DNA from: Mytilus galloprovincialis
Taxonomy: Eukaryota > Mollusca > Bivalvia > Mytilida > Mytilidae
Direction of reading: 5' to 3'
NCBI RefSeq assembly: GCF_965363235.1
Contig: NC_134839.1
Coordinates: forward strand, 95,685,743-95,749,742
DNA length: 64,000 bases
Each line of letters starts with the position of its first letter. Position 1 is the stretch's first letter. Below the pieces are notes generated by a model. That model made no database searches, was not told the origin of the DNA, and saw only the letters and a list, made by a program, of their open reading frames with translations. Of the stretch, positions 11,567 through 23,025 are shown piece by piece. The position numbers were made by a program, and so were the translations under genes.

Positions 11567-11880
11567 GGGAAAATATGGCATGAGTGTCAATGCGAAATCT
11601 CCACAAGAGACCAAAATGACTTAGAAATTAACAACTATAGTTCACCATACGGCCTTCAACAATGAGCAAAGTCAATACACAATAGTCAGCTATAAAAGGC
11701 TACGAAATGACAATGTAAAACAATTCAAACGAGAGAACTAACGGCCTAATTTATGTACAAAAACAAATATGTAACACATAAACAAACGACAATCATTGAA
11801 TTACAGGCTCCTGACTTGGGACAGGCACATACATACAGAATAAGGCGGAGTTAAATTTGTTAACGGGATCCCCATCCTTT
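11567..11880 (+). repeat. Mussel repeat family A, near full-length copy
   Basis: It runs from ATATGGCATGAGTGTCAATG through CTCCACAAGAGACC, GGCCTTCAACAATGAGCAAA and CTCCTGACTTGGGACAGGCA to GGGATCCCC. The same order of blocks is seen at 11885 and 24370. It is non-coding and SINE- or MITE-like. Confidence 0.75.
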
Positions 11881-11884
11881 ACCT

Positions 11885-12200
11885 AATATGGCTTGAGTGC
11901 CAATGAGAACTCTCCACAAGAGATCAGATGACACAAGAATTAACAACTATAGGTCACAATACGGTCTTCAACAATGAGCAAAGGTCAAACCTCATAGTCA
12001 CCCATAAAAGGCACCGAAATGACAATGTAAAACCATTTAAACGAGAATAGAAACGGAAAAATTTATGAACAAAGAATGAACGAAAAACAAATATGTAACA
12101 CATGAACAAACGACAAACACTGAATTACAGGTTCCTGACATGCGACAGGCACATACATACCGAATAAGGCGGGATCCCCACCATCCCCCTAACCTGGGAC
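11885..12200 (+). repeat. Mussel repeat family A, second tandem copy
   Basis: It follows the previous copy directly with the same block order (ATATGGCTTGAGTGCCAATG to CCCTAACCTGGGACA), giving a head-to-tail pair. Confidence 0.75.
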
Positions 12201-12450
12201 AATGCTTATTACCACACAACACAAAATAAAATTTGAAATTTGGTAGCGTCACTTTTACCGTTTATGAGAATTCGTGTCCCTATAAAAACATAGAAAATGC
12301 GAAATTTTTCGTTTCCGTTCTCTTAAATAAGTTTTACTCAATCAAACGTTATAAACCTTATACGCAATGCTTATTACCCCATAACACAGATCTATGAAGT
12401 TCGATATTGGGTGGCGTCACTTTTACTGTTCATGAGTCATTAGATGTAAG
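12197..12450 (+). repeat. Two diverged copies of a ~170 bp repeat
   Basis: CAATGCTTATTACCACACAA with TGGTAGCGTCACTTTTACCG (12199-12262) recurs as CAATGCTTATTACCCCATAA with GGTGGCGTCACTTTTACTG (12366-12430). Confidence 0.6.
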
Positions 12451-13052
12451 AAGATGTGGTACGAGTAACAATGATACAAATGCCAACACGGAGCCTTAAG
12501 ATAGGAAAAATGTTAAATCAGTTGATACCGTTCTTCAACTTCAGTTTGCCTTAACTAAAAATTTTGAAACTTATACATAGTACTTATGGTCACAAAACGG
12601 TCAAAATAACGTGAATCCTGCATTTACTGATGTTTTTTTTTCACAAGCAGGGGCATCTGAGGCCCATTGACATATTTTGCATTTATTTATTATAAGTAAA
12701 CAGTTTATTTACTTCCATTGAATTTTACTTCTAGAATAAACTTGCATATTTTTTCAGGATCTCACTGCAGTGTGGTAACAGACAACGATATTTCAAGTTA
12801 CATGTGACCAGCATAACAAAGTGTTTCACTAGATTGAGCTCTCTGTCTAAGTGTACTTTAAAGGTTCTTTGCATTGAGTTCAGTTTATTTATATGCGTAT
12901 ACCTTCTGTGTGAATTTTTAAGATGCAACAGACTATCCATATCTGCATGTCCATGAAATGAAATGAAATCTAAGGTAAAATGATTAAAACATTTTGCATT
13001 ATCTATCACAACTGGCAGCAAATGGTGCTACTAAAGCAGTAAATGTTCCCTC

Positions 13053-13280
13053 TAATCGGGGTCTCGTTGGGGGGTTCTGATCCCGGATCCCGTTTACTGT
13101 TTTGTCAGATTCCCGTATCCCGCTTACACTATGTACGTAAGCAATTCTCATTTTTTTTGTAAATTCCCGTGTCCGGCTAGACTTCAATTCCCGTTTTCAC
13201 GGCACAATAATTTGACTTTCACGTGTAACGCTTACAAAAAGTCAGCAATCCCGCGTCACGCTTAGACCCCAATAAGACCC
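13053..13280 (+). mobile_element. hAT-like MITE, copy 1
   Basis: The termini GGGGTCTCGTTGGGG and CCCCAATAAGACCC are inverted. The interior matches the minus strand of 18263-18493 (CCCGTATCCCGCTTACACTA and other blocks). Flanks CTCTAATC and CTCAAATT could be a decayed 8 bp duplication. Confidence 0.6.
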
Positions 13281-13370
13281 ACTCAAATTTTTCACGGAAA
13301 TTAAAGGATTTAGTTTTCATTTGAACCTAACATTCTTAAAAATTGAGAATGAAAATGTGGAATGTGTAAA

Positions 13371-13570
13371 AGAGACAGTTACATGACAAAAGAGCAGAAA
13401 GCAGTCGAAGGCCACCAATGGGTCTTCAACAAAACGTGAAAATCCCTCGACCGGAGGCGGGCTTCAGATGACCCTAAACAAAGTGTGTAATAGTTCAAAC
13501 TACAAAACATAAAACTGAACTTACAACTAAAAACAACAAAAAACAGAGACTCCTGACTTTTCGTCAAGGT
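13371..13570 (+). repeat. Mussel repeat family C
   Basis: Blocks CCACCAATGGGTCTTCAAC, CCCTCGACCGGAGGCG and AGACTCCTGACTT match, from memory, a common bivalve repeat. It is not coding. Confidence 0.5.
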
Positions 13571-14770
13571 AATCATACCAAGAGTCACACCCAATATGCA
13601 GAGGTCAAGAGTCAAAAAGTCATATTCTGGTCAAGAGTTCCTTATAAAAAAAAACACAAAGCAGATTTTGAGGAAAGGGTAATCGTGCTACACAAAACTA
13701 ACAAATATATCTTAATATCTAAAATAGATATAATAGGATGTGGTATGAGTGCAAATCAGACAAATATACAAGTTGTACATTGAGGTCAAAAGTCAAGCTC
13801 ACATGAAGTTTCTATTGCCACTAGACTCATGCACCATCTTATGACAATACATCTACATGCCACATATTCAGAAGCAAGGTCAATTGAAAATTATATTTTG
13901 AGGTCAAGGTAATATACACACTGTATCCCGATGACACAACTCACATGCATAGGTCAAGAGTCAAAAAGTCATATTCTGGTCAATAGTTCCATGTCAAAAA
14001 TATACACAGCAGTCATGCACGAAAGTTCATCTTGGTACACGTAACAATGTCTTATGTCATGATGCACTACACATGCCAAATACAGAAAACCTAGGTCAGA
14101 GACAGAAACACAAGACATATAACTAAAAAAACGGAACGGTACTTGTATTACAGGTCACTACAATTGCCTTCAAAATACAAGAAAAACTCTCCCAACACTG
14201 CAAAATTAAAACCGTCTTTCACAAAAGTTTAACAGGATTCTTTGCAACGATTATCTTACCACTATCAATTGAGAATCGAGTCGTGCAGTTATGTCAATAA
14301 ATTAAAACGGTAAGCACTAAAAACTAGGGTTTACATTAATTTCAAACCTAACCATGTGATAGTTCTATGGTAAACTGATGGAAACACATGATACAGTCAT
14401 GAAATGCAACAGTACTACCAGAACAATACAAGACAAGAGTTGTAAACAAATGAAAGTAATGATACATACGAATTTTTAATCACAATGCACAAATAAGGAA
14501 TCGTAGTTTTCATTCAATCTATTTATCTAAAATGTATATTTATATAAACGATCAATCTTGTAATTCAATGTTTAAATAAAGTCTTAATTCTTCTCGTAAG
14601 CGGATAGTTCTTGCTGTACTGGTCGTGGTATTTCCATGGCAACAGTCATTGAGTGCACCAATCTGAATAACTGCACTGCCACTTGTTAGTGACACAAAGT
14701 TTAAGCAGTAAAGTTATGATTCATAGAGCTATGTTTGAAAGTTTTATACACAATGCTGTCAATATAAGTC
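13570..14770. other. Intergenic or cofilin 3'UTR, with a repeated block
   Basis: The run AGGTCAAGAGTCAAAAAGTC (13594) recurs at 13951, marking a local duplication of about 60 bp. Some of 14300-14770 may be 3'UTR of the minus-strand cofilin gene, but I could not place its polyadenylation site. Confidence 0.35.
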
Positions 14771-14927
14771 CTAAATCTTTTTCAATTTGGCTTCAATATC
14801 TGCCTCATCTAAATCACCTAGGTCATTTGCTTGCACTTCTATTTTAATAGCTTGTAATTTCTTTTTTACAGCATCCTTACTGGATGCATATATCATCTTT
14901 TCTTTCATTGGAGCTTCATCTGGACTC
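14771..14927 (-). CDS. Cofilin last coding exon
   Basis: It encodes the end of the ADF-homology domain, including [20 protein letters not shown], and an acidic C-terminal tail ([17 protein letters not shown]) before TAG. The exon begins in phase 2, completing the Trp codon. Confidence 0.92.
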
Positions 14928-17087
14928 CTGAAAACAAAGAAATCGGTTTAATTAAAAACATAATTAGAGTTGTATACATGTTCTCTATAAAATAATAATA
15001 ACTTAAGGAGGTAGACCTTGGTTCAGGGAGATAACTCTTTAAATCAGTGATGCGTATGTAAAAGTCAATTTCCATCAAAGTATTTTAAACTTTTGCCTGA
15101 AACAGATTGGAAATAATTTATGTAACCTACATGTAGCAGCTTAGAATATATTTATTTATTTAAATTATGGACACAAACATACAAATTGGCTATCTCCTTG
15201 AACTGGAAGAATGAGAATAAGATGTGTATCGTGTAACAAAATCCATGTTTTTTTTTTTCTTTTTCCTTGCTTGAAAATGTAAAGTACATCCTGTCAGGCA
15301 ATTTTAATGTTGAAGTATAATCATGACAATCCTGAAGTCAGTGAAATCATATTTTGTATTTCATCTACATGTACTATTGGATCTTTTACATTTGGAAAAT
15401 GAGATTTTCATAAAAATCATGAGGTGACAATTGGGAATTATACTGAAAATCAAGGGCGACATAAACTCCTCCCTGGAGCTGATCTAGAGCAATTTGTTTT
15501 CTCACTTGGCCTAGTGGCCCCTAAATGGTATACGTACCTTATTTACAAATCCTGATTGTTTTTCTAGAGTTCACAAAAAAAAAAAACAGTCAGTCCAAGC
15601 AAATACGATCATTGCAGTGCCTATGTCATCACGTTTTTATAAATTTTTCAAATTCTTCCATCTTTAATGACATATTCAATCTACATGTGTCATGACTTTG
15701 AATGCATATGTAATATTAATTTGAAAGAACAATGAACTACTGTGACAAAAAAATCAATGAAATTTCTTAAAAATTTATAGTTTGGGAAGTTGTATAGCTT
15801 ATTAATGTGAGGGACTTTAAATTCAAGTGTACTGGTTTAAAATCAGTTGCTCTTGAAAAACATTATCAAATACTGTCAAGGATGCCACGGAGAAGGCAAC
15901 CAAAATAGCCTAACCCTAACCGTTTGGTTAATATGTGTCTCATAGGCCAACCTTGTGGCTGGGTACTGATTGTTTTAATGTATATTTCTATTGTGAATCA
16001 GTATGTGACACAATAATAAAATAAAATTCATTATCACAGTGCTTTGATATTAAGAAAATCTTTAGATACAATTGAATTTGTGTTTAATCTGTAGGACGTA
16101 TTCATGTACAGAGAAGAAAAGGTACAAATATTGTTCTAGCCAAAGATCAGGTTGGGAATAAACTCATCATAGATACCAGGACTAAATTTTATACCTACGC
16201 CAGATCCGCATTTCGTCTACAAAAGACTCGTCAGTGACGCTCGAATCCAAGAGAGTTTTAAAAAATCCAAATAAAGTACGAAGTTGAAGAGCATTGAGAT
16301 CCAAAATTCCTAAAAGTGTTGCCAAATACAGCTAAGGTAATCCATGCCTGCGGTAGAAAAGCCTTAGTATTTAAAAAAAATCAAAATTTTGTAAACAGTT
16401 AATTTATAAACATAACAATATCAATGATAGTTCATGTGCTGACTACTGGGCTTGTGATACCCTCGGGGAAATAAATCTCCACCAGCAGTGGCATCGACCC
16501 AGTGGTTGTAAATAAACCCATCATAGATACAAGGACTAAATTTTATATATAACCCCCCTCCCAAAATGAAGTTATCTAAGATATTATCTACGTTTTAGGT
16601 TGAGTGTATCATAAGATTTAATGACACAACGTTTATTCTGTTTTTTAGTCATGCTTCTACATAATTTCTATCGTCTCAAACTTCACAACACTCGCTGGAC
16701 TTCAAACCTGCAAACGGAAGTGAATGCCGGTTTTTTAGAAAATGTGAGCTTTGTACATGGCTTTGTATTTGAGTAGGAACTTGTTTTGAAGATAAGGGTA
16801 GTCCACATTACTCACCACGAAACAAGAATGATTTTACTATGTTTTTGTTCATTTTCTGTGGTGTAGTTGTAATCGTATAAAACGAATCTTGGTTCTTTCG
16901 GCGGCAGAATTTTCTTTAGGGCTTCAAAGGGTAAGGTTCCGGCTTCAAATTCATGTTCGGCCACTATTTGCCTCTTCTCTTTCTTATTTATTAACAGTAC
17001 TAGAGCATCTAATAAATGCTTTGTTTTCAGTTTGGTGTCGTATGTTTTTACAACACCATCACACAGACCAACTCCTGACATAGCCAT
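14771..17087 (-). CDS. ADF/cofilin, actin-depolymerising factor
   Basis: Exons 17087-16816 (272 nt) and 14927-14771 (157 nt) join to a 142-residue protein ending in TAG. The splice sites are canonical: donor G|GTGAGT after TCGTG, and acceptor TTTTCAG|GAGTCC. The join restores TGG for Trp and reads LVSW-SPDEAP. The product binds and severs actin filaments in the cytoplasm. Family marks are [14 protein letters not shown] near the N-terminus (cofilins have SGVxVxDxV), [12 protein letters not shown] mid-protein, and [19 protein letters not shown], which matches the long actin-binding helix of cofilins. Length fits the family (about 140-166). An AG acceptor directly abuts the ATG, so a 5' exon lies further upstream and was not found. 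The single intron carries a retrozyme copy. The identification is strong; which ADF/cofilin paralogue it is cannot be decided here. Confidence 0.93.
16155..16552 (-). repeat. Solo retrozyme copy in the cofilin intron
   Basis: One unit plus about 40 bp of the next, starting AATAAACTCATCATAGATAC and ending in the same block at 16510-16552. It is homologous to the 7341-10135 array but more diverged, and it lies in the cofilin intron in the same orientation as the gene's transcript. Confidence 0.75.
16197..16240 (-). ncRNA. Diverged hammerhead ribozyme
   Basis: The core reads CTGACGA (allowed variation), stem II GTCT/AGAC and GAAA are intact, and stem I GCGTCA/TGGCGT is intact. Stem III has T opposite A (ATGCGGATC) where other copies have C opposite G, so one pair is kept by a double change. 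Activity is uncertain because stem III is reduced. Confidence 0.65.
16816..17087 (-). CDS. Cofilin first coding exon
   Basis: It encodes residues 1-90 plus two bases of Trp91. The start at 17087 gives [11 protein letters not shown]; Met3 would give MSGVG and is also possible. The acceptor CTTTCAAG lies immediately before the ATG. Confidence 0.92.
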
Positions 17088-17785
17088 CTTGAAAGAAAAA
17101 GAAAAATATTACTAGATTTGTAATTACCAGCAATAACGGATGGCACCTTTCACCCATTGCCAAGGTAACGGCAGCCATTTTGAAAATTCCAAAGTAAAAG
17201 ACAGGATCTACACATGCCAATCAACTTTTTTGCAAAGTTTTAGAAAGATTGGAGCATTTTGAAAATCTTATTTTTTTTCGCAATTTACCAGTTTCCATGG
17301 CAACCATCTTGAATATGCCAACCCTTATTAGAAAATCTGCACATAGTGGTTAACATTATGGTTAACTTCCATTAACATTGGTTCCTAAAATTCCAAGATA
17401 TAAGCTGGACAAGAAAAGTGGAAGAAAAAAAAAAAAGTAGAATAACAATATGTCACCCCAACTTCATTGAGGATGCCATAACTAGTTCCGGTTTGATAGA
17501 ACAGGTGAACACATGCTATAGGATCGAAATCGAGACGAAATGTATGGCATAAAAACGCTGCTTATATGCATCTATTTTTTTAATCAGACTATCATTAAAC
17601 ATGAAATTAATTTAAAAAATATATATTTGACGACAATGAAAAAATATTGATTTTTGAAGTATTTATGCATAACATTTTGGTCGATCGATTCCGATCCTGA
17701 AAGTTATGTGACATCATTAGGGGTGGGTTTTCGAAATGTGTACATGGCTATATATGGACACGTGGGTCACATGTTGGATCTAATA

Positions 17786-18076
17786 GGCCGAGTTCACTTG
17801 AAACTCTCGAGTTAACTTTACTTACTCAAGTTTCAACAAAACGATTTTACTTGAACCACACGAGTTAACCCCTCGTACCCTGGTTCCAACCCTCACCGAG
17901 CCAGGATTAAACTCGAGAAACTCTTGAATGACGTCAAACCAATGAGAATGTTTTATTTTATGCTTGGTCAGGGCCTTACCTAGTTACTTAGAGTTGTTCC
18001 GAATATCAACTCTGGTGCGTTCACGTGATATCTTTTAACTCTGTAGTCGATTGTAGAGTTTCAAGTGAACTCGGCC
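17786..18076. mobile_element. MITE with 22 bp terminal inverted repeats
   Basis: The left end starts GGCCGAGTTCACTTGAAACT and the right end is its exact inverse, ending AAGTGAACTCGGCC. It is 291 bp, with no ORF. The interior has a TGACGTCA and a CCAAT (17929-17943). The target duplication is not clear. Confidence 0.8.
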
Positions 18077-18134
18077 AGAGAGAAAATGTCCTTTTGTGGC
18101 TAATAAAACTTTGACACCAAATTTTCATTTAAGA

Positions 18135-18522
18135 ATTGAATGCTTCTTTTTGTAAATTCATTGGGGTGTAAAAGCGTTGACCGAAGTACATTTTCTATGA
18201 AGCGCGGAAGCGCTTCATTCTAAAAATGTGCGCACGGTCAACGCTTTTACAACCCTATGAAGTGGGTCTCATTGGGATCTAAGCGTGACGCGGGATTGCC
18301 GATTTTTTGTAAGCGTGACACGTGAAAGTCAAATTATTGTGTCGTGAAAACGGGAAATGATGTCTTGTGGGACCCGGGAAATGACAAAAAAAATGGGAAT
18401 TGCTTACGTACATAGTGTAAGCGGGATACGGGAATCTGACAAAACAGTAAGCGGAATCCGGGATCCGGGATCGGAACCCCCCAATGAGACCCCCTATGAA
18501 GTTACAAAAAGAAGCATTCAAT
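18135..18522. mobile_element. Foldback (palindromic) element, interrupted
   Basis: The left arm starts ATTGAATGCTTCTTTTTGTA and the right arm is its inverse, ending TACAAAAAGAAGCATTCAAT. Inner arms TGTAAAAGCGTTGACCG and CGGTCAACGCTTTTACA also pair, around a GAAGCGCGGAAGCGCTTC centre. Removing the 18263-18493 insert leaves one long hairpin of about 150 bp. Confidence 0.8.
18263..18493 (-). mobile_element. hAT-like MITE, copy 2, nested, 8 bp TSD
   Basis: The termini TGGGTCTCATTGGG and CCCCAATGAGACCCC are inverted. CTATGAAG is duplicated at 18255-18262 and 18494-18501. An 8 bp duplication is typical of hAT elements. It is homologous to 13053-13280 in opposite orientation. Confidence 0.8.
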
Positions 18523-18720
18523 ACTTATAATTACATTTTTTAGCTATGATCAAGAAAACACGAATTTTATATTGTTTTTATTTAATTCACCTGTGCACTT
18601 TATTGTGGGACCACGTGTTTTCATGTATGAAAAGTTTTATTGAGTGATGCAATTGCTCACGGAATAACACGTGATGTGCAGTTAGCCAATCAGAATAAAG
18701 TATTATAATGAAACATACAT

Positions 18721-18888
18721 CAGGGGCGGATGCAGGAATTTTCGAAAGGGGGGGTGCTAACCCAGGGCACCCAGGGCAAAGGGGGGGGGGGGGGTGCAAA
18801 ACATATGTCCCGATACAAATGCATTGATCGGCAAAAATAAAGGGGGGGTGCGCACCCCCGGAACCCCCCCCCCCTGGATCCGCCACTG
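18721..18888. mobile_element. GGGGCGGATCC-type MITE, copy 1
   Basis: The ends CAGGGGCGGATGCAG and CTGGATCCGCCACTG are inverted. TACAT flanks both sides (18716-18720, 18889-18893). It contains long G runs. Related copies lie at 20329-20469 and, partially, at 19605-19690. Confidence 0.6.
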
Positions 18889-19189
18889 TACATCTAATGT
18901 AATTATTCTGTACTGTACAAGTTTTATTTCTATTGAAGACTGGAATTTATTAAGGATGATAAAAAAATATGAAAAACTTATATGAACTTACCTTTCTTGT
19001 AAATAATTGTTTTGTCAGTTTGTGTGTGTATTTATTTATTCATAGTATTTTTTAACCTAGCGGTGTGCTCGAGTCCTTTTTCCACTAAGCATCTATATAT
19101 AGATACATTTGTATCTATATATAAATATAATTTAACTTCTTTTTTTAAGTAAACCTTTGGAGTTTAGACAGACAACATTTCTTGAATCT

Positions 19190-19255
19190 AAGAATAAGAC
19201 AGCTTTTTTTCATTTTTTTTTTTTGGCGGGGGGGGGGGGGGGGGGGGGGGGGTCT
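19190..19255. repeat. Low-complexity T run followed by a long G run
   Basis: A T-rich tract passes into GGCGGG and more than 20 consecutive G residues. The length is likely unreliable in an assembly. Confidence 0.8.
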
Positions 19256-19604
19256 GAATTATAAGTTTGATATACAAAATTTATCATTACATTAAGTACA
19301 TATTGTACACAAATTATTGTTTTACAGAAACTATATCATTTTACATTCCCTGAAAGTAAGGTAAACACAAAAAACGATAGATTGTACAAAAAATTAGAAG
19401 AGTCTTCTTTGAAGTCTTTCTGTCTCAATATTAATTTAAAATGCTGTAAAATGATCCAAAACCGGAGTTACTAATAAGCTAACACAGTTTGAGTCTTTGT
19501 TACCAATCCAAATTTAAAGATGGGCAACATCCGATTTAACAAAGTTTCACATAAGACTGACTAAATGTTTAATCAATGCTAACATTCACCATAAAGTAGA
19601 TCAG

Positions 19605-19690
19605 TTGCGGATCCAGGGGGAAAGGGTGTGTGCATGGGTTGGAACCCCCTTTTTGAAAGATCAATGCATTTGAATGAGGACAAATGGTTG
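19605..19690. repeat. Partial GGGGCGGATCC-type repeat
   Basis: TTGCGGATCCAGGGGG and GATCAATGCATTTGAATG match blocks of the copies at 18721 and 20329. The far end is missing. Confidence 0.5.
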
Positions 19691-20328
19691 GAACACCTCC
19701 CCCTTTATAGATACTTCTTTAAAAATCATCTCTTTGCATTTAAAACAAAATCTTGCACTTAAATATGATACTGTGAAGATCTTCGGCGCTCTACTGCAGT
19801 GTGAACGTGCTACCAAACAGAGAAAATATGATATTGCATGGGACCAACCAATTAACTTCACCTGAGGGGGAGGAGGGGTGTGTTTTTTTTTGTCGGAGTC
19901 GTCTTGAATTTTTCGTGTAAAACGGAAACTTTTGTTTTTTTTTTTTTGTTTTTGGACGCTTCCAATCAAATTATTTTTTCCAGTATTTAACACTATAAGG
20001 TATGGGTCGGAAATCTGGATTATCCCCCCGTCAAATTGGGCGTCAAGATATTGTTTATACCCCCTTGAATTAAATGGTTGTTCACTAAGAAAAAAATGAC
20101 GCATGCCATATATTTGTTTGAAATTCTTATATGCCACATGGGGCGTTAAATCTTCTCTTTAAAACAGAACTATATATAAAGAATGACATAAAAAGACTTT
20201 CGTCAGTCGTACAATTCAGGTGGGGGCACCACCATTCATACACTTGCTGAAGAAAACACTTCATAAAACATACTAACAATATTAAAAGAATTACTGGGCC
20301 CGGATACTAATCATTTCACATTGAACTG

Positions 20329-20469
20329 CAGGGGCGGATCCAGGGGGTTCCCAACCCAGGACAAAAAAAGGGGGGGGGGTCCAACTGTATGTCCCCATTC
20401 AAATGCATTGATCGTCCAAAAAAAGGGGGTGTTCCAATCTCCGGATACCTCCCCCTGAATCCGCCACTG
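20329..20469. mobile_element. GGGGCGGATCC-type MITE, copy 2
   Basis: It starts CAGGGGCGGATCCAGG and ends GGATCCGCCACTG-like (AATCCGCCACTG), with CAAATGCATTGATCG inside as in copy 1. No clear target duplication was seen. Confidence 0.6.
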
Positions 20470-20479
20470 ATTACTGTGT

Positions 20480-21030
20480 CCACACTTGTTTGTGAGACAT
20501 GTACATTTCAATTTGATTTAATATGACGCTCAAAAAATAATAGTACTTAAATACCTTACCTTAATGTTCAGTTACACGAAAGCTTTGATTCTCCTTTAAT
20601 ATGTCAATCTACTGAATTATTATCCAATTTATAGCAAACATTTTGCTTTCTATTATTTTTGGTCACGGTTTTGCTTTTTCCATATATGGGTAAATGGATC
20701 TTCTTGTTAGACATTAACAATTTAACTAATTTTTACCTATTTTAGGCAATACCTATTTTTAAACACATGTGTTAAGTAGGAATTTCTCCTTACCTGTATT
20801 CTATTTTAATACGACTGACAACATTGTATATATACCATTTTATGTAAACAAAGATGTATCATATAATTGTTTCATCTTCGTCGTTTGAACTCTGGTCTCA
20901 TTGATCGCCTTAATTTTATAATGTTAGTCAGTAAATGAATTGATGATTCCTTAAATGGATATTGTAGATCTCTATCCCATATTTGGAAAAGTTCCTTCAT
21001 AATCTATAGTCAGTGTGAAGATATAGAACA
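20480..21030. other. Intergenic DNA, no feature recognised
   Basis: AT-rich sequence without supported exons or clear repeats. Confidence 0.4.
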
Positions 21031-21037
21031 CAGGTAA

Positions 21038-21334
21038 AAGCTGTTTTACAGCAGATTCCATTGAGTGTGTAGCCAAAGGCAATATCTTTGGTTAGCTTGC
21101 TTGTTAGCTGGACCGTGAACAATGGTGAAGTCATTGTTAGGTTAGGTAAACTACCCTACTTTAAGAATAGACTAGTCCGACAAAAAAACAATTGATCTGT
21201 CTGTTGGACTATTCTACTTCGAAAGGAGGGTAGTATACCTGACCTAATCATGATTTCACGGTTCAGCTAACAAGCAAGCTAAACAAAGATATTACCTTTC
21301 ACTACACACTCAATGGAATCCGCTGTAAAAAGCT
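21038..21334. repeat. Long inverted repeat 5' of a Penelope-like element
   Basis: Arms of about 135 bp face each other around a CAATTGATCTGTCTGTT centre, for example TTAGCTTGCTTGTTAGCTG against CAGCTAACAAGCAAGCTAA. It directly precedes the coding remnant at 21426. Penelope-like elements are known to carry terminal repeats that may sit in inverted orientation, so this is probably part of that element. Confidence 0.65.
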
Positions 21335-21409
21335 AGCAGTCTCATTTCTGATGAAAGTGGAAACTATTTTCTCTTTGTTAAATCTGTTCGGAATAGCCTT
21401 CTATATATA

Positions 21410-22575
21410 TCACTGTATATAACCAACATTAATAAAGGAATTATTCCGAAAGGATTAGTTTTAAAAGCCTCCCCACTTACAACAGGAGAAAAGTCGAACA
21501 GATTTTTCCATAGATGGAATAACATTCTATACAACAGTTCTTTTAGTCTGATGGACCGTTTACGCCAAGAAGCAATTCATCAAGTAAATTATTTATTTAT
21601 AACTACGTGATCATTTGAACTGCCGATCTCGTGAACAGTTGTCTGACCCTGAACTTGACGAATTTCAAGTACGTCTTTGTGATATCAAACGTATTGAATC
21701 ACATAAGCTCCACGTCAAACAGATTAACAAATTTAAACGTGATGGTTTGCAAATTAACCACCCTTTAATCAGACCCTCTAAAAAATCAAATAAAAAGCCT
21801 CGAAATCGTAGATTTCAAAGAAAAATTCGAGTTCCAACCAATCCCAACAACACGGTTGTCAATTTATCCACAGTCTCTCTTTATCTGAGGACGAAACTAA
21901 AGTCTTGTCTATGGGCTTGAATCTTTGCCCTACTCCCAGTAACATAGATAATATGAAACTGGAAGATGACCTTGATAGCTTTGCCAGATCCCTCAGAATC
22001 AAAGAATATTTTGGTAACAAGGATAAAGAGGTGGATAATGAGGAAGACTCAGACTCGTCTGACTCAGAGGAAGAAATCAGAATTCCGCATTTAAAAAAAA
22101 GAATTCATGGATTCCAAAATCTAGTAAATCGGATGTTGTTCATCTATCTAGCAACAAGTACTCGTCATTTTATAACACCTCTCCTGACGAGAAAAAAAGC
22201 CATACAATCGCTGAAAACCGAGATGATATTGTGATAAAACCAGCAGACACGGGCAGTGCCGTTGTGATAATGGACAAAGCTAACTACATGACGACATCGC
22301 GGAAGCAGTGCGTCAGCTCTCTGATGAGAGATTTTATTAGAAGCTAGACTATGACCCTACTTCCGAGTTTAGTTCTAAAATTAACACTGCGTTACAAATC
22401 ATGTACGATGAAGGTCACATAGATGAGGATACAATTGGTTATTTAAAAACCAGAGAATGCCAAGCCTGGTCGATTCTATCTTCTTCCAAAAAACACAAGG
22501 TTAACAACCCTGGTAGACCCATTGTATCCGCAAACGGCCATCCGACTGAGAAAATCTCGTTTATTTATGAAAATC
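21410..22575 (+). mobile_element. Penelope-like retroelement remnant, 5' part
   Basis: Successive frames read as the N-terminal and early reverse-transcriptase region of Penelope-like elements. Recognisable blocks are LCPTPSNIDNMKLEDDLDSF, an acidic stretch, a KPADTGSAVVIMDKANY-like block and NPGRPIVSANGHPTEKIS. The similarity stops at about 22560, before the catalytic part of the enzyme. It is a broken copy with several breaks and a missing 3' half. Confidence 0.75.
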
Positions 22576-22689
22576 TGTAATATTTTATTTTTGATTGTAC
22601 TGTATTTTTATTAATGCTTGATATTGTGATGAAATGATTTTAAATTATTATTAAGCTTTTTTATTCTCTATTAATCACATCAATCAACA

Positions 22690-22755
22690 GTTTTATTCAG
22701 TGCCGGCTAAATAGCAAATTTGCTATTTGGCCGGTGCCGGTCAAATAGCCACTGC
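22690..22755 (+). repeat. Short repeat, inverted partner of 4622-4690
   Basis: AAATAGCAAATTTGCTATTT followed by GGCCGGTGCCGGTCAAATAG and CCACTGCC mirrors the 4.6 kb copy. Confidence 0.5.
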
Positions 22756-23025
22756 CTATCTAAAATGTGAACCATGGGTTTATAAGAGAGTTAACTATCA
22801 CGGGTAGTAAGGTCGTCATATCGAGGATCGTTTAGTACAGTAATTTTGTCATAGTTTGGATAAGTTTGACATGACGGTGTTAAGTGTTTTTGATGACAAT
22901 CAAGGCAAAAATGTAAATATTCGGATATTTTGTAAAAGGAACTTCTGATCAATAATTCAAGCTGGTAAGTACCTTTGTATAAAGTAAATATGTTAGTACA
23001 TCACAAGTTGTATCATATAGCTATC

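Noticed and set aside
21340-21370. CTGATGAAAGTGGAAAC near the Penelope-like element as a hammerhead ribozyme
   Set aside because: CTGATGA and GAAAC are present, but the five bases between them cannot form a stem II, and no matching stem I strands were found.
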